From Choricystis sp. odSpoLacu1 (taxonomy: Eukaryota; Chlorophyta; Trebouxiophyceae), in NCBI GenBank assembly GCA_958009055.1, contig OY253653.1, forward strand, positions 930,001 to 994,000: a stretch of DNA of 64,000 nucleotides, read 5' to 3'. The position numbers and the translations under genes were made by a program. Below the pieces are notes generated by a model that saw only the letters and a program-made list of their open reading frames with translations, ran no database searches and was not told the DNA's origin. Positions 11,361 through 20,900 of the stretch are shown here, piece by piece. Each line of letters begins with the position of its first letter. Positions within the stretch are counted from its first letter, which is position 1.

Positions 11361-12440
11361 ATGACTGACTCCCCCTCCACCGACGCCGAACCCCTGGCCG
11401 AACTCGTCGCCTTCCTCGACGCCCCGCGCGCAGACGTGCGCGCCGCCGCGCTCGACGCGGCCGCCTCCCTGTCCGGCACACCGGACGGCGTGCAGTCGCT
11501 CGTGCAAGCGGGCGAACCCCTGCTGCGTGCCCTGCTGCGGCGGGCGGGCGGGGGTCCCCCCGGCGACGCGGCCGCCGCGCGCGCGCTTGTCAATTTGTCG
11601 GCCGACGAAACGGCCGCCACCGCCCTGCTCGCCGTCAACGGCGTGGGCGTCGCCATGGACGCTCTGCGCGATGCTGCCCTGTCCAGCAGCGTGGAAATCG
11701 TGGCGAGGGGTGGTGGTGGTGATGACAACAGCGACGTCCCCACGCTGCTCCTGTCCCTGCTCTCCAACCTGACCTCCACCGACGCCGGTGCCTCCGCCCT
11801 CCTGCAAGCAGACGCAGGCCCCGCCCTCGCAGGCTTCAACCTGGCCCTGCTGGTGGACGCCTTTTTGGCGGGGCGGGCGGACGGGGCGGGGCCCCTGCTG
11901 GCCAACGCGACGCGCGTCGCGGACGGCCGCCGCCTGCTGGTCGAGCCTTCCGGCGTGTGGGCGGCCGCCACGATGGCTGTGTGTGCGACAGAACGTCCCT
12001 CCTCCGCCCGCCTGGCGGTGGCGGCCGCCCTGCGCAACTGTGCGCTGGGGGCGGAGGCAGGCGGAACACTGGCCTCCATAGCGGCAGACACCGCCTCCCT
12101 CTCCCGCCTGCTGACCCCGCTGTGTGGTGCAGCCCAGGACGACGGGTCCACCACCCCTAAAGACACCCACCCGGGTGTCCGGTGTGCGATCGCGGAAGCA
12201 GTGCTGGCGCTGGCAGCCACTGACGCTGGGCGCGGCGCCCTCTGGAGTGTCTCCGCCCCCGAAGCCCTGAGGCGGGCGTATGAAGACGAAGACGATGAGG
12301 GTGCGTGCGAAGCCATGGAGCACACGGCGACTCTGTTTTTGGAGGGGGCGGGGGCGGTGGAGGAGGAGGATCAAGGGGTGGAGGAGGGTGGCAAGGAGGA
12401 GGGTGGCGCCGTCGTCGAGGCGGCGGCTGCAGAGGCTTGA
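11361..12440 (+). CDS. HGH1-like armadillo-repeat protein
   Basis: Single-exon gene of 359 residues made of helical repeats. HGH1 is a cytosolic adaptor that brings translation elongation factor 2 to the TRiC chaperonin. The segment AAARALVNLSADETAATALL resembles an armadillo repeat. The C-terminal block (CAIAEAVLALAATDAGRGAL, then EALRRAYEDEDDEGACEAME) matches the HGH1 C-terminal domain, in which a gain-of-residue ACE motif follows an acidic turn. The tail is Glu-rich. A poly-C tract and a CA-poor leader precede the ATG. Another armadillo protein is the alternative. Confidence 0.68.
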   Translation: MTDSPSTDAEPLAELVAFLDAPRADVRAAALDAAASLSGTPDGVQSLVQAGEPLLRALLRRAGGGPPGDAAAARALVNLSADETAATALLAVNGVGVAMDALRDAALSSSVEIVARGGGGDDNSDVPTLLLSLLSNLTSTDAGASALLQADAGPALAGFNLALLVDAFLAGRADGAGPLLANATRVADGRRLLVEPSGVWAAATMAVCATERPSSARLAVAAALRNCALGAEAGGTLASIAADTASLSRLLTPLCGAAQDDGSTTPKDTHPGVRCAIAEAVLALAATDAGRGALWSVSAPEALRRAYEDEDDEGACEAMEHTATLFLEGAGAVEEEDQGVEEGGKEEGGAVVEAAAAEA

Positions 12441-12649
12441 AGTTGGATGAATCGTGTGATCCCTTTCTGCGTGCGCTTTTGTGCGTTTCTCACTTTTAAA
12501 GGAGGTGCACGTGTGGAGGCGGGTGGTGGTGGAAGCCAGGCGCGCGAAAACAAAGACACAACCGGCGGCGCAAAGTCGACGCATGGTGGTGGGGAGGCGC
12601 GGCGCTCAACCCTCGCGCATCCTCCTCCTCCCCACCTCTTACCCCTCAC

Positions 12650-13178
12650 ATGACGACGCCAGGCGCCCCCCCTCCCCCTCCCGACGCCCAGGCCGCCGCC
12701 GTCGCGGCCGACCTGGCCGCGCTGGCGTCGCCCGACGTCGACGCGCCTTTTGCCTCGCTCGAGGACGCGGTGCGGCGCCTGCTGCCGTACCACGTGAGTG
12801 GGTTGTGGAAAGGAAGAGAGCGTGTTGCGTGCGTGTGGGAAAGAAGAGCCGCAAACAAGATCAACCCACCACCCTCGTTTCCCCTAGCTCCTCGCCCAAG
12901 AAGAACCCGAGGCCGCCGACACCGACGAAGCCGCCCAACCGCCCGCCCGCCTGCTGCTGTCCCGGCGGGACGCGTGGCTGGAGGTGGCGTCCCGGCGGGC
13001 GGCGGCGGCCGCCGCCGACGCAGACGCGGCGGCCGCGGCAGCTGCCGCAGCGGTCACGCGCGCAGAGGCGGCGGTGGCGGCTGCGCCCAGGAAGGAGGAG
13101 CTGGTTTTATCGGCTCAACTGGCGGCTGACGTGGCCAAGGCTGAGGTGGAGGAGCGGAGGCGAAAACAGAGTTTTTAA
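12650..13178 (+). CDS. GLTSCR1/BICRA-domain protein (SWI/SNF subunit-like)
   Basis: Small protein of about 144 residues; exons 12650-12793 and 12888-13178. The stretch DVDAPFASLEDAVRRLLPYH, with LLAQEE directly after the intron, is the core of the GLTSCR1 conserved domain, which anchors BRD9-containing SWI/SNF complexes in animals and BRIP subunits in plants. The rest is an Ala-rich helix that is probably a coiled coil. No other domain is visible, so this is close to a stand-alone GLTSCR1 module. ARP7 at 27068 is another SWI/SNF-type component in the window, though unlinked. Confidence 0.62.
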
Positions 13179-13287
13179 ACAGGTGCAGACAAAAACAAAA
13201 AACAAAAAAACGAACAGGCAGAGGTGCGGTGCGCCCTCTCTCTCTCTCTCACACAAAAAGCAACTATGCAAGTCAACCTTCAAACCG

Positions 13288-14896
13288 CTACGGCGTCGTC
13301 CGGCTGCGGCGCGGCGTCTGGCGGCGACCACTGGCGCCACTCTCGCTAAGCGGCGGCGGCGGTGCGGCGCGCTTGGCACGCGGCTTCACCGGCCCCTTGC
13401 GGTGCGACAGGATGGCCCACGCCAGACGCAGCGCGTCCGGCGTCCACCCAGCGTCCCCAAACTCGCGAGCCACCACGCGCCAGTCGAGGCGGGTGCGGCC
13501 ACGTGCGTCGCTGATCGCGCGCGCGGCGGCCACCGCCGCGCGAAACCGCGCGAGCGCCCCCTCGTCCAGCTTGTCCACCCGCGCCCCCGCCGCCATCGTC
13601 GCGGTGGCCACCGCCCGCGCCCGGCACTGGACATCGGTGCGGGTGCCGACAACGGTGGCGACAGCAGCCCAGTTGGAGCCGTGCAGGCGCACGCCGCGTG
13701 CGAGGGCAGCATCCTCCCCCCCAGTCCACACCCCGCGCCGCACGCCCGACGACACGCCGTGCACGGCGCGGTAGCGCATGAGGCACTGTTTGGGCTGTTT
13801 GCCTGGGACGCAGGCTGCCACCGCGTTCCAGTCTTGACCCCCGAATTGGGCAACCGCGGCCGCCAGGGCCGCGTCGTCCGCGGGTGTCCAGAACGCGGTG
13901 GAGGAGGATGGGGCGGTGGTGGTGGTGGTGGCAGCAGCGCCACCAGTGCCTGCCCCTGCCTGGCGCCAGCGCGCAAACACGGCAAAGGGCGGGCGCCGCT
14001 GTGCCGCGCCGCCGGCAGAGGAAACGTCTCGTGACACACCATCCCAGTCTGCCTCCCCGCGCGCCGCAACAGAGGCAGCCAGGGCGGCGTCCTCGGCCGC
14101 CGTCCAGTCACCCGCGGCCGCGGTGGAGGGGCGCACCGCGTGCCGCCAACGCGACGCCGCGTCGGAGGGGGTGCGGGAGGGGAGGTGGGCAGCGGTGATC
14201 CGAGCCCACGCCGCCGCCGGCAGGGCATCAATCTCGGCCTCCACACCAGGCGACGTGAGGGAGAGAGACGCCACCGCGTCAGACGCGGACGCGACCCGGT
14301 CGGCGGGCGTGGCGGTGGAGGGGGCGGGTGCATCAAAATCGTCTTCCGCCGCGGTCACGCCGCCACCCCCCCCCCCCTTCCCGCACCAGCGCCGCAAACC
14401 GGGCCTCCCGCACCACCGTCAACGCGCCGGCCGCCAGGGCGGCGTCGTCGGCGGGGGTCCAGGGGGTGACGGCAAAGGCGGAGGGGGCGAGGGCGAGGGC
14501 GGGCGCGACCGCCACAGCATCAGCGTTGGGGGCAGGCGTGCGCCCCCCCACCCTCCAAAACAGGGAGACGCCGGGCGGCGCCCGGGGCGCGGTGCGAAAG
14601 GGGCCCATCTTGCCCTTGGCCACGTGGCGCGGGAGCGGGCGCGGCGACGACGGCAGCGCGGGCGACTGTGTGTCGGGGCCCGCAGCCCGCAGGCGGGCGG
14701 CCAGCGCAGAATTCGACGCCAGCAGCCCGTCCAGCGTGCGCAGACCGTCGCGCAGGGTGGACTGGAGGGCCCGGTTGGCGGCCAGGGCGGCGGTCAGGGA
14801 GGTGGTGGCAGCGGCGTCCGGGGGTGGGGCGGACGCGGCCGCGTCGGGGGCGGGGCGGGCCGCGGGCGCCCCTCGGCGGGGCCGGGGGGCTACCAT
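13288..14896 (-). CDS. SNAPC4-like multi-Myb protein, frame break at a C12 run
   Basis: Likely large Myb subunit of the snRNA-activating protein complex, which drives transcription of small nuclear RNA genes. The start ATG is at 14896. The first frame covers the N-terminus and one half-repeat (TPWTPADDAALAAG). At the 12-C run 14366-14377 the frame changes, and the second frame carries the remaining repeats: WTAAEDAALAASVAARGEAD, WTPADDAALAAAVAQFGGQD with CLMRYR, and WTGGEDAALARGVRLHGSNW with VGTRTDVQCRAR. Removing one C joins the frames in a Gly-rich linker. The tandem repeats with QC..R endings resemble SNAPC4; an R2R3-type or other Myb factor is possible. Confidence 0.6.
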
Positions 14897-15171
14897 GGTG
14901 GTGGCTAGAGGAAGAGAGGGAGAGTGTGTGGTGGCGAGGCGCGCACGCCAGTCCGCGTGGAGTGGGGAATGGAAACGCAAGTTCACGGAGTGCCTCGACT
15001 CGAGCGAAAACACAAAAAAGATACCCATCTTCCCTCTCCCGCGTGCTCACCGAGAGACGGGCGCTCTCGCAGAGCACACGCACCCACCCACACGCTTCGC
15101 ACACACACGGCACACACACACCACCGCGCGCGCGCACCCCTCCCCCCCCCCAAAAAAAAAACCAAATTCCA

Positions 15172-16424
15172 ATGGACCGCGCCGCGACGCGCTGCGCCGT
15201 CGTGCTCGACCTGCTGGCCGCCGACCCGGCCTACTCGGCGACGGCGCTGGTGACGGTGTTGAGCGAGGCACCGGTGAGTGTGTGTTGAGAGGACGCGAGA
15301 GGAGGAGAGAGGAGGGCGCGGTCCCCCCGCTCGACTCGAAAATTCCAAAGCGCGCGCATCGCTCACCCCTTCTCCAACCCTCTCTCCATAGCTCGGCCCC
15401 GACCGCATCCTCCCCTTCCCCGCCTCCGCCCGCGTCGGCCTGCGCCTGGTGCAGGCCCTGGCGTCGGGGCGCGCCCACCGCGCGGCGGCCGACCGCCTGG
15501 ACCGCGTGGCGACCGAGCTGGCCGACCTGGCGCCCTCGGTGACGGCGGGGCACGCGGAGGCGGTGGCCAGCGTGAAGGCTCAGGTGAGAGAGAGAGCAAG
15601 AGAGAAATGAAGGGAAGGTGGCGCTGTTTTTTCTTTCCTTCTCACCCACCCCCCTCTCCACTCCACAGCTCCTGCGCCTCTGCATCGTCACCGCCGCCGC
15701 CCGCGTGGCCTCGGGCGAGCCCCTGGACGCCGCCGTCGCCGCAGAGTGCGGGGCCGGCGTCCCTGCCGCCTCGGTGGAGGCGCTGGCGTCGGACGAGGGC
15801 GCGCTCTCTGCCGCGCTCTCCGCCGCCCACGCCGACTCGGACGCTGCTGCGACTGCGGCAGGCGCCCTGGCCCAGGCCGTCAGTGGCGCCCTGGGCGCGC
15901 TGGCCATCGACGTGCTGCTGGACCTGAAAGAGACCGCGTTGACGGGGGGTGGCGGCGCCGGCCGCACGCCCACCGCTGTCGCCCCCGCGCCGCTGCCCGC
16001 GCGCCGGGGCCCGGCCGCCGCCGCCGCCGCCGCCGCCGCGGGCGATGTGGCGCGGTGGTCATCCGACGACGAGGGGGACGCCCCCCCCCCCGCCCGCCGC
16101 GCGCGGCGCGCGACCACGCTCGTGCGCGGCGCCACCGCGCCGTCCGCCGCCGCCCCCACCGACCCCCACCGCCTCACCGCGCGCGGCCGCACCCGCCGCG
16201 CCACCAACCGGTGGTCGGATGAAGAAGTGGAGACCCTGGTGCGGCTGGTGCAGGAGCATGGGGAGGGGCGGTGGACCGCGATTCTCACGGCCGGGGGCGG
16301 CACGTTCAGCTCGCGCACGCGCACGGCCGTTGATCTGAAAGACAAGTGGCGCAACCTGGCGCGCGCGTCGGAGAGGGCGCGCGAGGCGCCGGCGCGGCCG
16401 GCGTTGAACATCATCCTGATGTGA
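15172..16424 (+). CDS. Telobox Myb-domain protein (TRF-like)
   Basis: Exons 15172-15273, 15392-15583 and 15669-16424 give 349 residues. The C-terminal 60 residues are a single Myb/SANT repeat, RWSDEEVETLVRLVQEHGEG then RWTAI, ending in VDLKDKWRNL, the telobox signature of proteins that bind double-stranded telomeric repeats. The first 180 residues are Ala/Leu-rich helices that may be a dimerisation region like TRFH, although no residue pattern proves that. A basic, Pro-rich linker with an acidic patch (WSSDDEGDA) connects the two. A plant TRFL or single-Myb-histone type is the alternative; no histone H1 domain is seen. Confidence 0.72.
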
Positions 16425-16438
16425 TGCGGTGTGATTTC

Positions 16439-16501
16439 TCACCCAGCGGCCGCCCGGCCGACGGGGGGCAGGGCGCGAGATGTGGAGGCGGAGAGGCGCA
16501 T
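16439..16501 (-). pseudogene. Relic of a targeting-peptide first exon
   Basis: A 20-codon reading frame starting MRLSASTSRALPPVGRAAAG. It closely matches the first exon of the gene at 53595 (MRSAFLSASTSRALLPVGRA), including the CAGC before the ATG, with a 9-base gap and a few substitutions. GTGAG follows the match, as a splice donor would, but no continuing exon is visible before the next gene (3' end at 16424). Best read as a duplicated, abandoned exon. Confidence 0.55.
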
Positions 16502-16608
16502 GCTGGGTCAAATGGGCGGGGGAGGAGGGTTTTTCGTTGCAGAACTCTCTTCTCCTGTTTGCCTCTCTCTTCTCTCACCCTCTTCTCGCACCCTCTCCCC
16601 CTCTTATC

Positions 16609-16805
16609 TTACCCGCCCTCCACGCCGCCAAAGGTCGCCGCGTAATCCAGCAGGTCCGCCACGTCGCTCTGGCAGAGGTTCAGCTTCGCCCACTCCTCCA
16701 GTGCGGCCGCCACCAACGGACCGCTCAGCAACCACAACTGCGTGATCAGAGCTTTGACGTGGTCCCCCGTGAACGCGACGCCCGAGTTGCCCGCGCGCGG
16801 GCAAC
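16609..16805 (-). other. Unassigned open segment, possible orphan exon
   Basis: About 65 codons without a stop (FTGDHVKALITQLWLLSGPL, then EEWAKLNLCQSDVADLLDYA), with codon use like the surrounding genes. It ends in GGGTAAGA, which is both a TAA stop and a good splice donor. No ATG, family or partner exon was found. It lies between the 3' ends of the telobox Myb gene and DiT1, and its upstream end falls in a perfect palindrome. It may be a decayed gene piece together with the relic at 16439. Confidence 0.3.
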
Positions 16806-16810
16806 TCGGG
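16781..16810. repeat. Perfect 30-base palindrome
   Basis: CCCGAGTTGCCCGCG is followed at once by its exact reverse complement, giving two 15-base arms and no spacer. It could form a strong hairpin or cruciform. It is just downstream of the DiT1 stop on the minus strand and could also act as a 3' end or termination hairpin. Confidence 0.95.
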
Positions 16811-17050
16811 TGTGATGGGTGTGGGAGGGTGTGTGGGAAGAGAGAGAGAGGGAAAACGAGGGAGAGGCTGCGCCCGCGTGTGTAAAAGCAGACACCCTCC
16901 GCCCTGCTCGATTTTTTTTTTCTCTCCCTCTCGCGTGGGGTTGTTGTAAGGTGTCACACACGCACATAGGGGCGGGCCGGAAAGACCGTTCCCCACTCCA
17001 AAAATGAAAAAGGAAACCCACACACCTCTCTCTCTCCTCCCTTTCTCTTT

Positions 17051-19059
17051 TCAGTACAGCCCGATGGCCTTCCACCACACGCTGCCCAGCCCCAGCCAGA
17101 CGACCAGGTAGACGACGGAGAAGAACAGGCCAAGCTGGTACCACTTGGACTGGGGGACGTACCCCGCGCCAAAGTAGGGGGGGGCCGACCCGATGCCGTA
17201 CGTCGTCAAGCAGCCCATCAGGTTGGACAGCTGGCCGAGAGCCACGGCGGCCAGCATCCCCGGGGTGCCGCACGCGGTGGCGACGGAGAGGAAGGCGGTG
17301 TACATGGCCCCGATGTGGGCGGCACCAGATGCGAACAAATAGTGCGAGTAGAAGTAGAGCAGCGTGATGGCGCCAAACGCGGCCTGCCACGACAGGCCAA
17401 AGCCCGAGATCATGGTGACGACCTTGTCCGAGAACCAGGAGATGAAGCCGTACTTGTTGAGGTAGGAGGCCATGCCAATTAGCGCGGCAAACCAGGTGAG
17501 CGTGTCCCACGCCTGGTTGTCGGACAGGCACTCCTTCCAGGTGACGACGTTGGTGATGAGGAGGATGGCCAGGCCGACCAGGGCGGCGGCGACGGCGTTG
17601 ATGCCGAGGGAGCCGCCAAAGATCCACAGCGCGACGGTCGTGGCGAGCGCGCCGGCCGTGATCTTTTCGTCCGTCGACAGAGGGCCCAGCTTTTTGAGCT
17701 CCTCCCTCGCCTTGGCGGGCGCGTCCGGCGTGTCCTTGACTTGGGGCGGGTAGATGACGTACAGAATGGCGGGCACAGCGATCAGACACGTCAACCCAGG
17801 GACCAACCCCGCAAGCGCCCACGTGCCCCACGAGATCGTCTTGCCCAGCGCGTCGGCCGCCAGGTTGACGGCCAGCGGGTTGGCCGCCATGGCGGTGATG
17901 AACATGGCGGAGGAGACGCAGGAGGTTTGGAACAGGGTCTGCATCACGTACGCGCCCATCTTGTCCTCGGTGCCGTTCTTGGGGTCGGACCCACAGGCCA
18001 GGCACAGCGCCTTGGCCAGCGGGAAGAAGATGCCGCCCGCGCGGGCGGCGACGGAGGGGATGGCGGGGGCGAGCAAGGCTTCAGCGAAGACGAGCGAGTA
18101 GGTGAGGCCGAGCGTGGTGGAGCCAAAGAGGGACACGATGCCGTAAGCAATGCGCGACCCCAGCCCCGACTTGATGAAGCCGCCCGACAGCCAGAACGCG
18201 ATGGCGATGAGCCAGGGAATCTCGGAGGCAAACGCGGAGAAAGCAGCTGGGAAGGTGAGCACATTGGTGACCATCGACGCACCGAGCCCCAGCATGGCCA
18301 CCGCGCCCAGGGGGAGGGGCTTGGTGATGATGCCGACGATGGTGCCCAGGAAGATGGCGAGCAGGTGCCACGCTTCGGCCGTGACGCCGGTCAGGGCGGG
18401 CAGGAACCAGGTGACCGCCGCGATGCCGATGGAGATGGCGAGGTTCTTCATGTCGGCGCCCCTAGGGGATGGAGGGAAAGGGTGGGAAAGAAGGAGGAAA
18501 AGGGATCCGTGAGCGGGATGATGTGTGGGGGGCGGGCAGACGGCGGGAAAAACAGGAGGGTTGAACCGCCGGCCTTTTTTTGGGCGCAGGAACGGGTCGA
18601 GCGCGCGCCGCCACCCCCTCATCCGCCTAGGTTGCAGCCACCCACCGCACGACCGCCCCCCCCCACTACCCCCCACACGCTCTCCACGTCAAAGTGGGGG
18701 CGGTGGCGGCGCGGGATGGGGGCGGGATCTGGAGCAGCACGCCCGCAATGCCGCGAACAAAAAAAAACGTTGCGCCAATTCGCTCATCCAGCGAAACACA
18801 CCCGCGCCCCCACACCATCCGCTCGGATTCACCACCCCACTAACCATTTGAAGGGCGCGGGCGCGGGCACGGACGCGGCAGCGACGACGGCGCCGGTGGA
18901 GGCGGGCGGCGGGAGGGGCGTGCGGGGGGCGGGTGTGAACGCGGGCGCGGGCGCGCGCCGGACCGGGGCGACCGCGCGGCGGGGCGCAGCCACGCGTTTG
19001 GCCAGGCGAGGCTGAACGCGCTGGATGGGGGTGGTGCGCAGGGCGCGGGAGGTGAGCAT
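17051..19059 (-). CDS. Plastid 2-oxoglutarate/malate translocator (DiT1-like)
   Basis: Inner-envelope antiporter that imports 2-oxoglutarate for ammonia assimilation in exchange for malate. Exon 1 (19059-18845) codes a 70-residue transit peptide rich in Arg, Ala and Pro; exon 2 (18461-17051) codes the carrier, joined through a TG|G codon across a 383-base intron with a GTTAGT donor. Family landmarks include FPAAFSAFASEIPWLIAIAF, AEALLAPAIPSVAARAGGIF, YPPQVKDTPDAPAKA, KECLSDNQAWDTLTWFAALI and the C-terminal WWKAIGLY. Twelve or more hydrophobic helices are evident. About 541 residues, normal for the family. DiT2 (glutamate/malate) is a close relative, but the KDTPDAP and WDTL wording fits DiT1 well. 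Confidence 0.88.
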
Positions 19060-19352
19060 GATGGTGAAGCAGGCGAGGGCGGGAAGCAGGAGTAGGGTCT
19101 CGAGAGGGGATGTGAGTGCGAAGCGTGAGAGTTTTTGTTCGTTGTTGACCTGTTTTTGTTCGTTGTTTACCTTCTTCCCCTCCCCCCCCAAGTCGTTTCG
19201 TGTACAGCCCACACAAAACGCCACAGGACAAGCCCAGACCAGAGTGTGCGTGCGGGTGTGTTTCTCTCTTTGTGTTTGCAAAACAGAGAGAGAAGTAAAA
19301 AAGAAAAAACTGTGCCACCGCTCTCCCCCACCTCCGCTCTTTCCCCCTCCCT

Positions 19353-20573
19353 TCACGCGGCCCGCCACCGCCAGATTTTGCAAGTTGAACGCTTGTCACC
19401 GACTGCCACAACACCACCAGGCGCGACCGCCAGGGCGCGAGCATCAGTCACCCCGCCCAGCACCCCCCTCTCCGCGAACGAGGGCACGTCCCACACGCGC
19501 ACACACGCGTCGTCCGCGTGTGACGCCAGCAGCACAGCGCCACCGCGTGCATCGGTGGATCCTGCCAGCGCCAGCACGCCGCCAAAGCCGGCGGCGGCGG
19601 CGCCGCCCGGGGGGTGGGTGTAGGAGGGGGCGGGCTCAAGCACAGCGCCGGGGGCAGGCGGGTCGCGCGGTGCCCACACTTTGAGGGCGCCATCGAGGCC
19701 GGCTGTGACGACGTGCCCCTCCCACGTCAACGCGCCCATGATGACGCCATCGTGGGCACCGGGGATGGTTTGGACGGCGGTGGCGGCCGTCATGTCCCAC
19801 ACTTTGAGCGTGCCGTGCCAGTCCCCCGAAACCAGAAACGCGCCGGCTGGGGCCAACGCTTGCACGGGGGCGGCGTGGCCTCCACGCGCGGCATCCAGCA
19901 CACCGACAAGGCGGAACGTGGAGGCAGACGCGTCATGCCCCCACACGCGGATGGTGCCGTCCTGGCCGCCCGAAAAGAGGGACCCGGTGGCGGCAGCCAG
20001 GCACAACACTTGCCCGGTGTGGCCATCCAGCACGCACGTCCCGCCCGTGGCTAAGTGAAAACCCTTGACAGCACCCGCGTGAGTCGGTGTGTGCATGCCC
20101 ACAAACAGCCAGCCGCCCTCGAGCAACAAGGAGTCGACCGCGCCCCCGACGTCGACGACGGGGCCTGGCGCCCCGGTGTCCACAGACCATGCACGCACGG
20201 TGCCGTCCTGGGACCCGGTGTAGAGCGTGCCAGACGCTGCATCCAACGCGGCCGCCGTCACCTGCTTGCCGTGGCCGCGCAGGACGCGCACAAAGTCGAT
20301 GTCGGCAGGCTGGCCGTCGAAGCGGGCGGGGCCGGTCGCAAGTGGGGCGCCGCCCCGGCCGCCGCGGCCACGGTAGCCGCCGCGGGGGGCGCCTGTGAGA
20401 GGTGTGTGGTGTGTGGGAGGGGTGAGGAGGCGGGGAGGGGTGGGGGATCGGGTGCGTGCTGGGTGTCTCCTCCTCCCCATCGCCCTCCACCTCTCCCTCT
20501 CACCTCGCGCCCCCCACGTCGCGTTGCCGCGTCCACGCCCGCCTCGTCCTCCTCCCCCGCCGCCACCGTAGGC

Positions 20574-20607
<34 letters not shown>

Positions 20608-20699
20608 AGAAAGGACGACCCGTTCCGCCCGCCGCCGCCGCCGCGGTAGCCGCCGCGCCCGCCACGGCCGCGGCCGCGGTAGTCGCCCGTGTCCATCAT
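19353..20699 (-). CDS. ZFWD-like WD40 protein with RGG/polyQ N-terminus
   Basis: Exons 20699-20504 and 20392-19353 give 411 residues. The C-terminal 330 residues form a WD40 propeller whose order matches plant ZFWD proteins: GHGKQVTAAALD, YTGSQDGTVRAWSVDTG, GQDGTIRVWG, HDGVIMGALTWEGHVVTAGL, VPSFAERGVL, and a final KIWRW. Plant ZFWD proteins have one or more CCCH zinc fingers before the propeller. Here no Cys/His cluster exists; instead there are Arg-Gly-Gly repeats and a run of ten Gln. The RGG region still suggests RNA binding. The N-terminus looks like a lineage-specific replacement. Confidence 0.72.
20577..20607. repeat. (CTG)n trinucleotide run coding polyglutamine
   Basis: About ten CTG units on the plus strand, read as CAG on the minus strand, code the Gln run in the N-terminus of the WD40 protein. 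A pure trinucleotide run of this kind is likely length-variable between strains. Confidence 0.9.
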
Positions 20700-20900
20700 G
20701 GTGGATGGTGTGTGGTGTGCTGCGATGCGGGAGGGCGCGACCGCGCGTCGTCCCCGCGCGTGCGCGCTGTTTTTTTTGGCTTGCTTGTTTCGCACACAAT
20801 TTTCTGTTTTCGGTTGTCTGCCGGCGCTCTGCCGCGCACGCACACAGGCCACACCTCGCCTCCCACCCACCGCTCCACCCCACGAGCGGGTGGACGGTGC

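Noticed and set aside
17741..19015. 424-codon plus-strand frame opposite DiT1
   Set aside because: Charged low-complexity translation opposite a clear membrane carrier; no motif.
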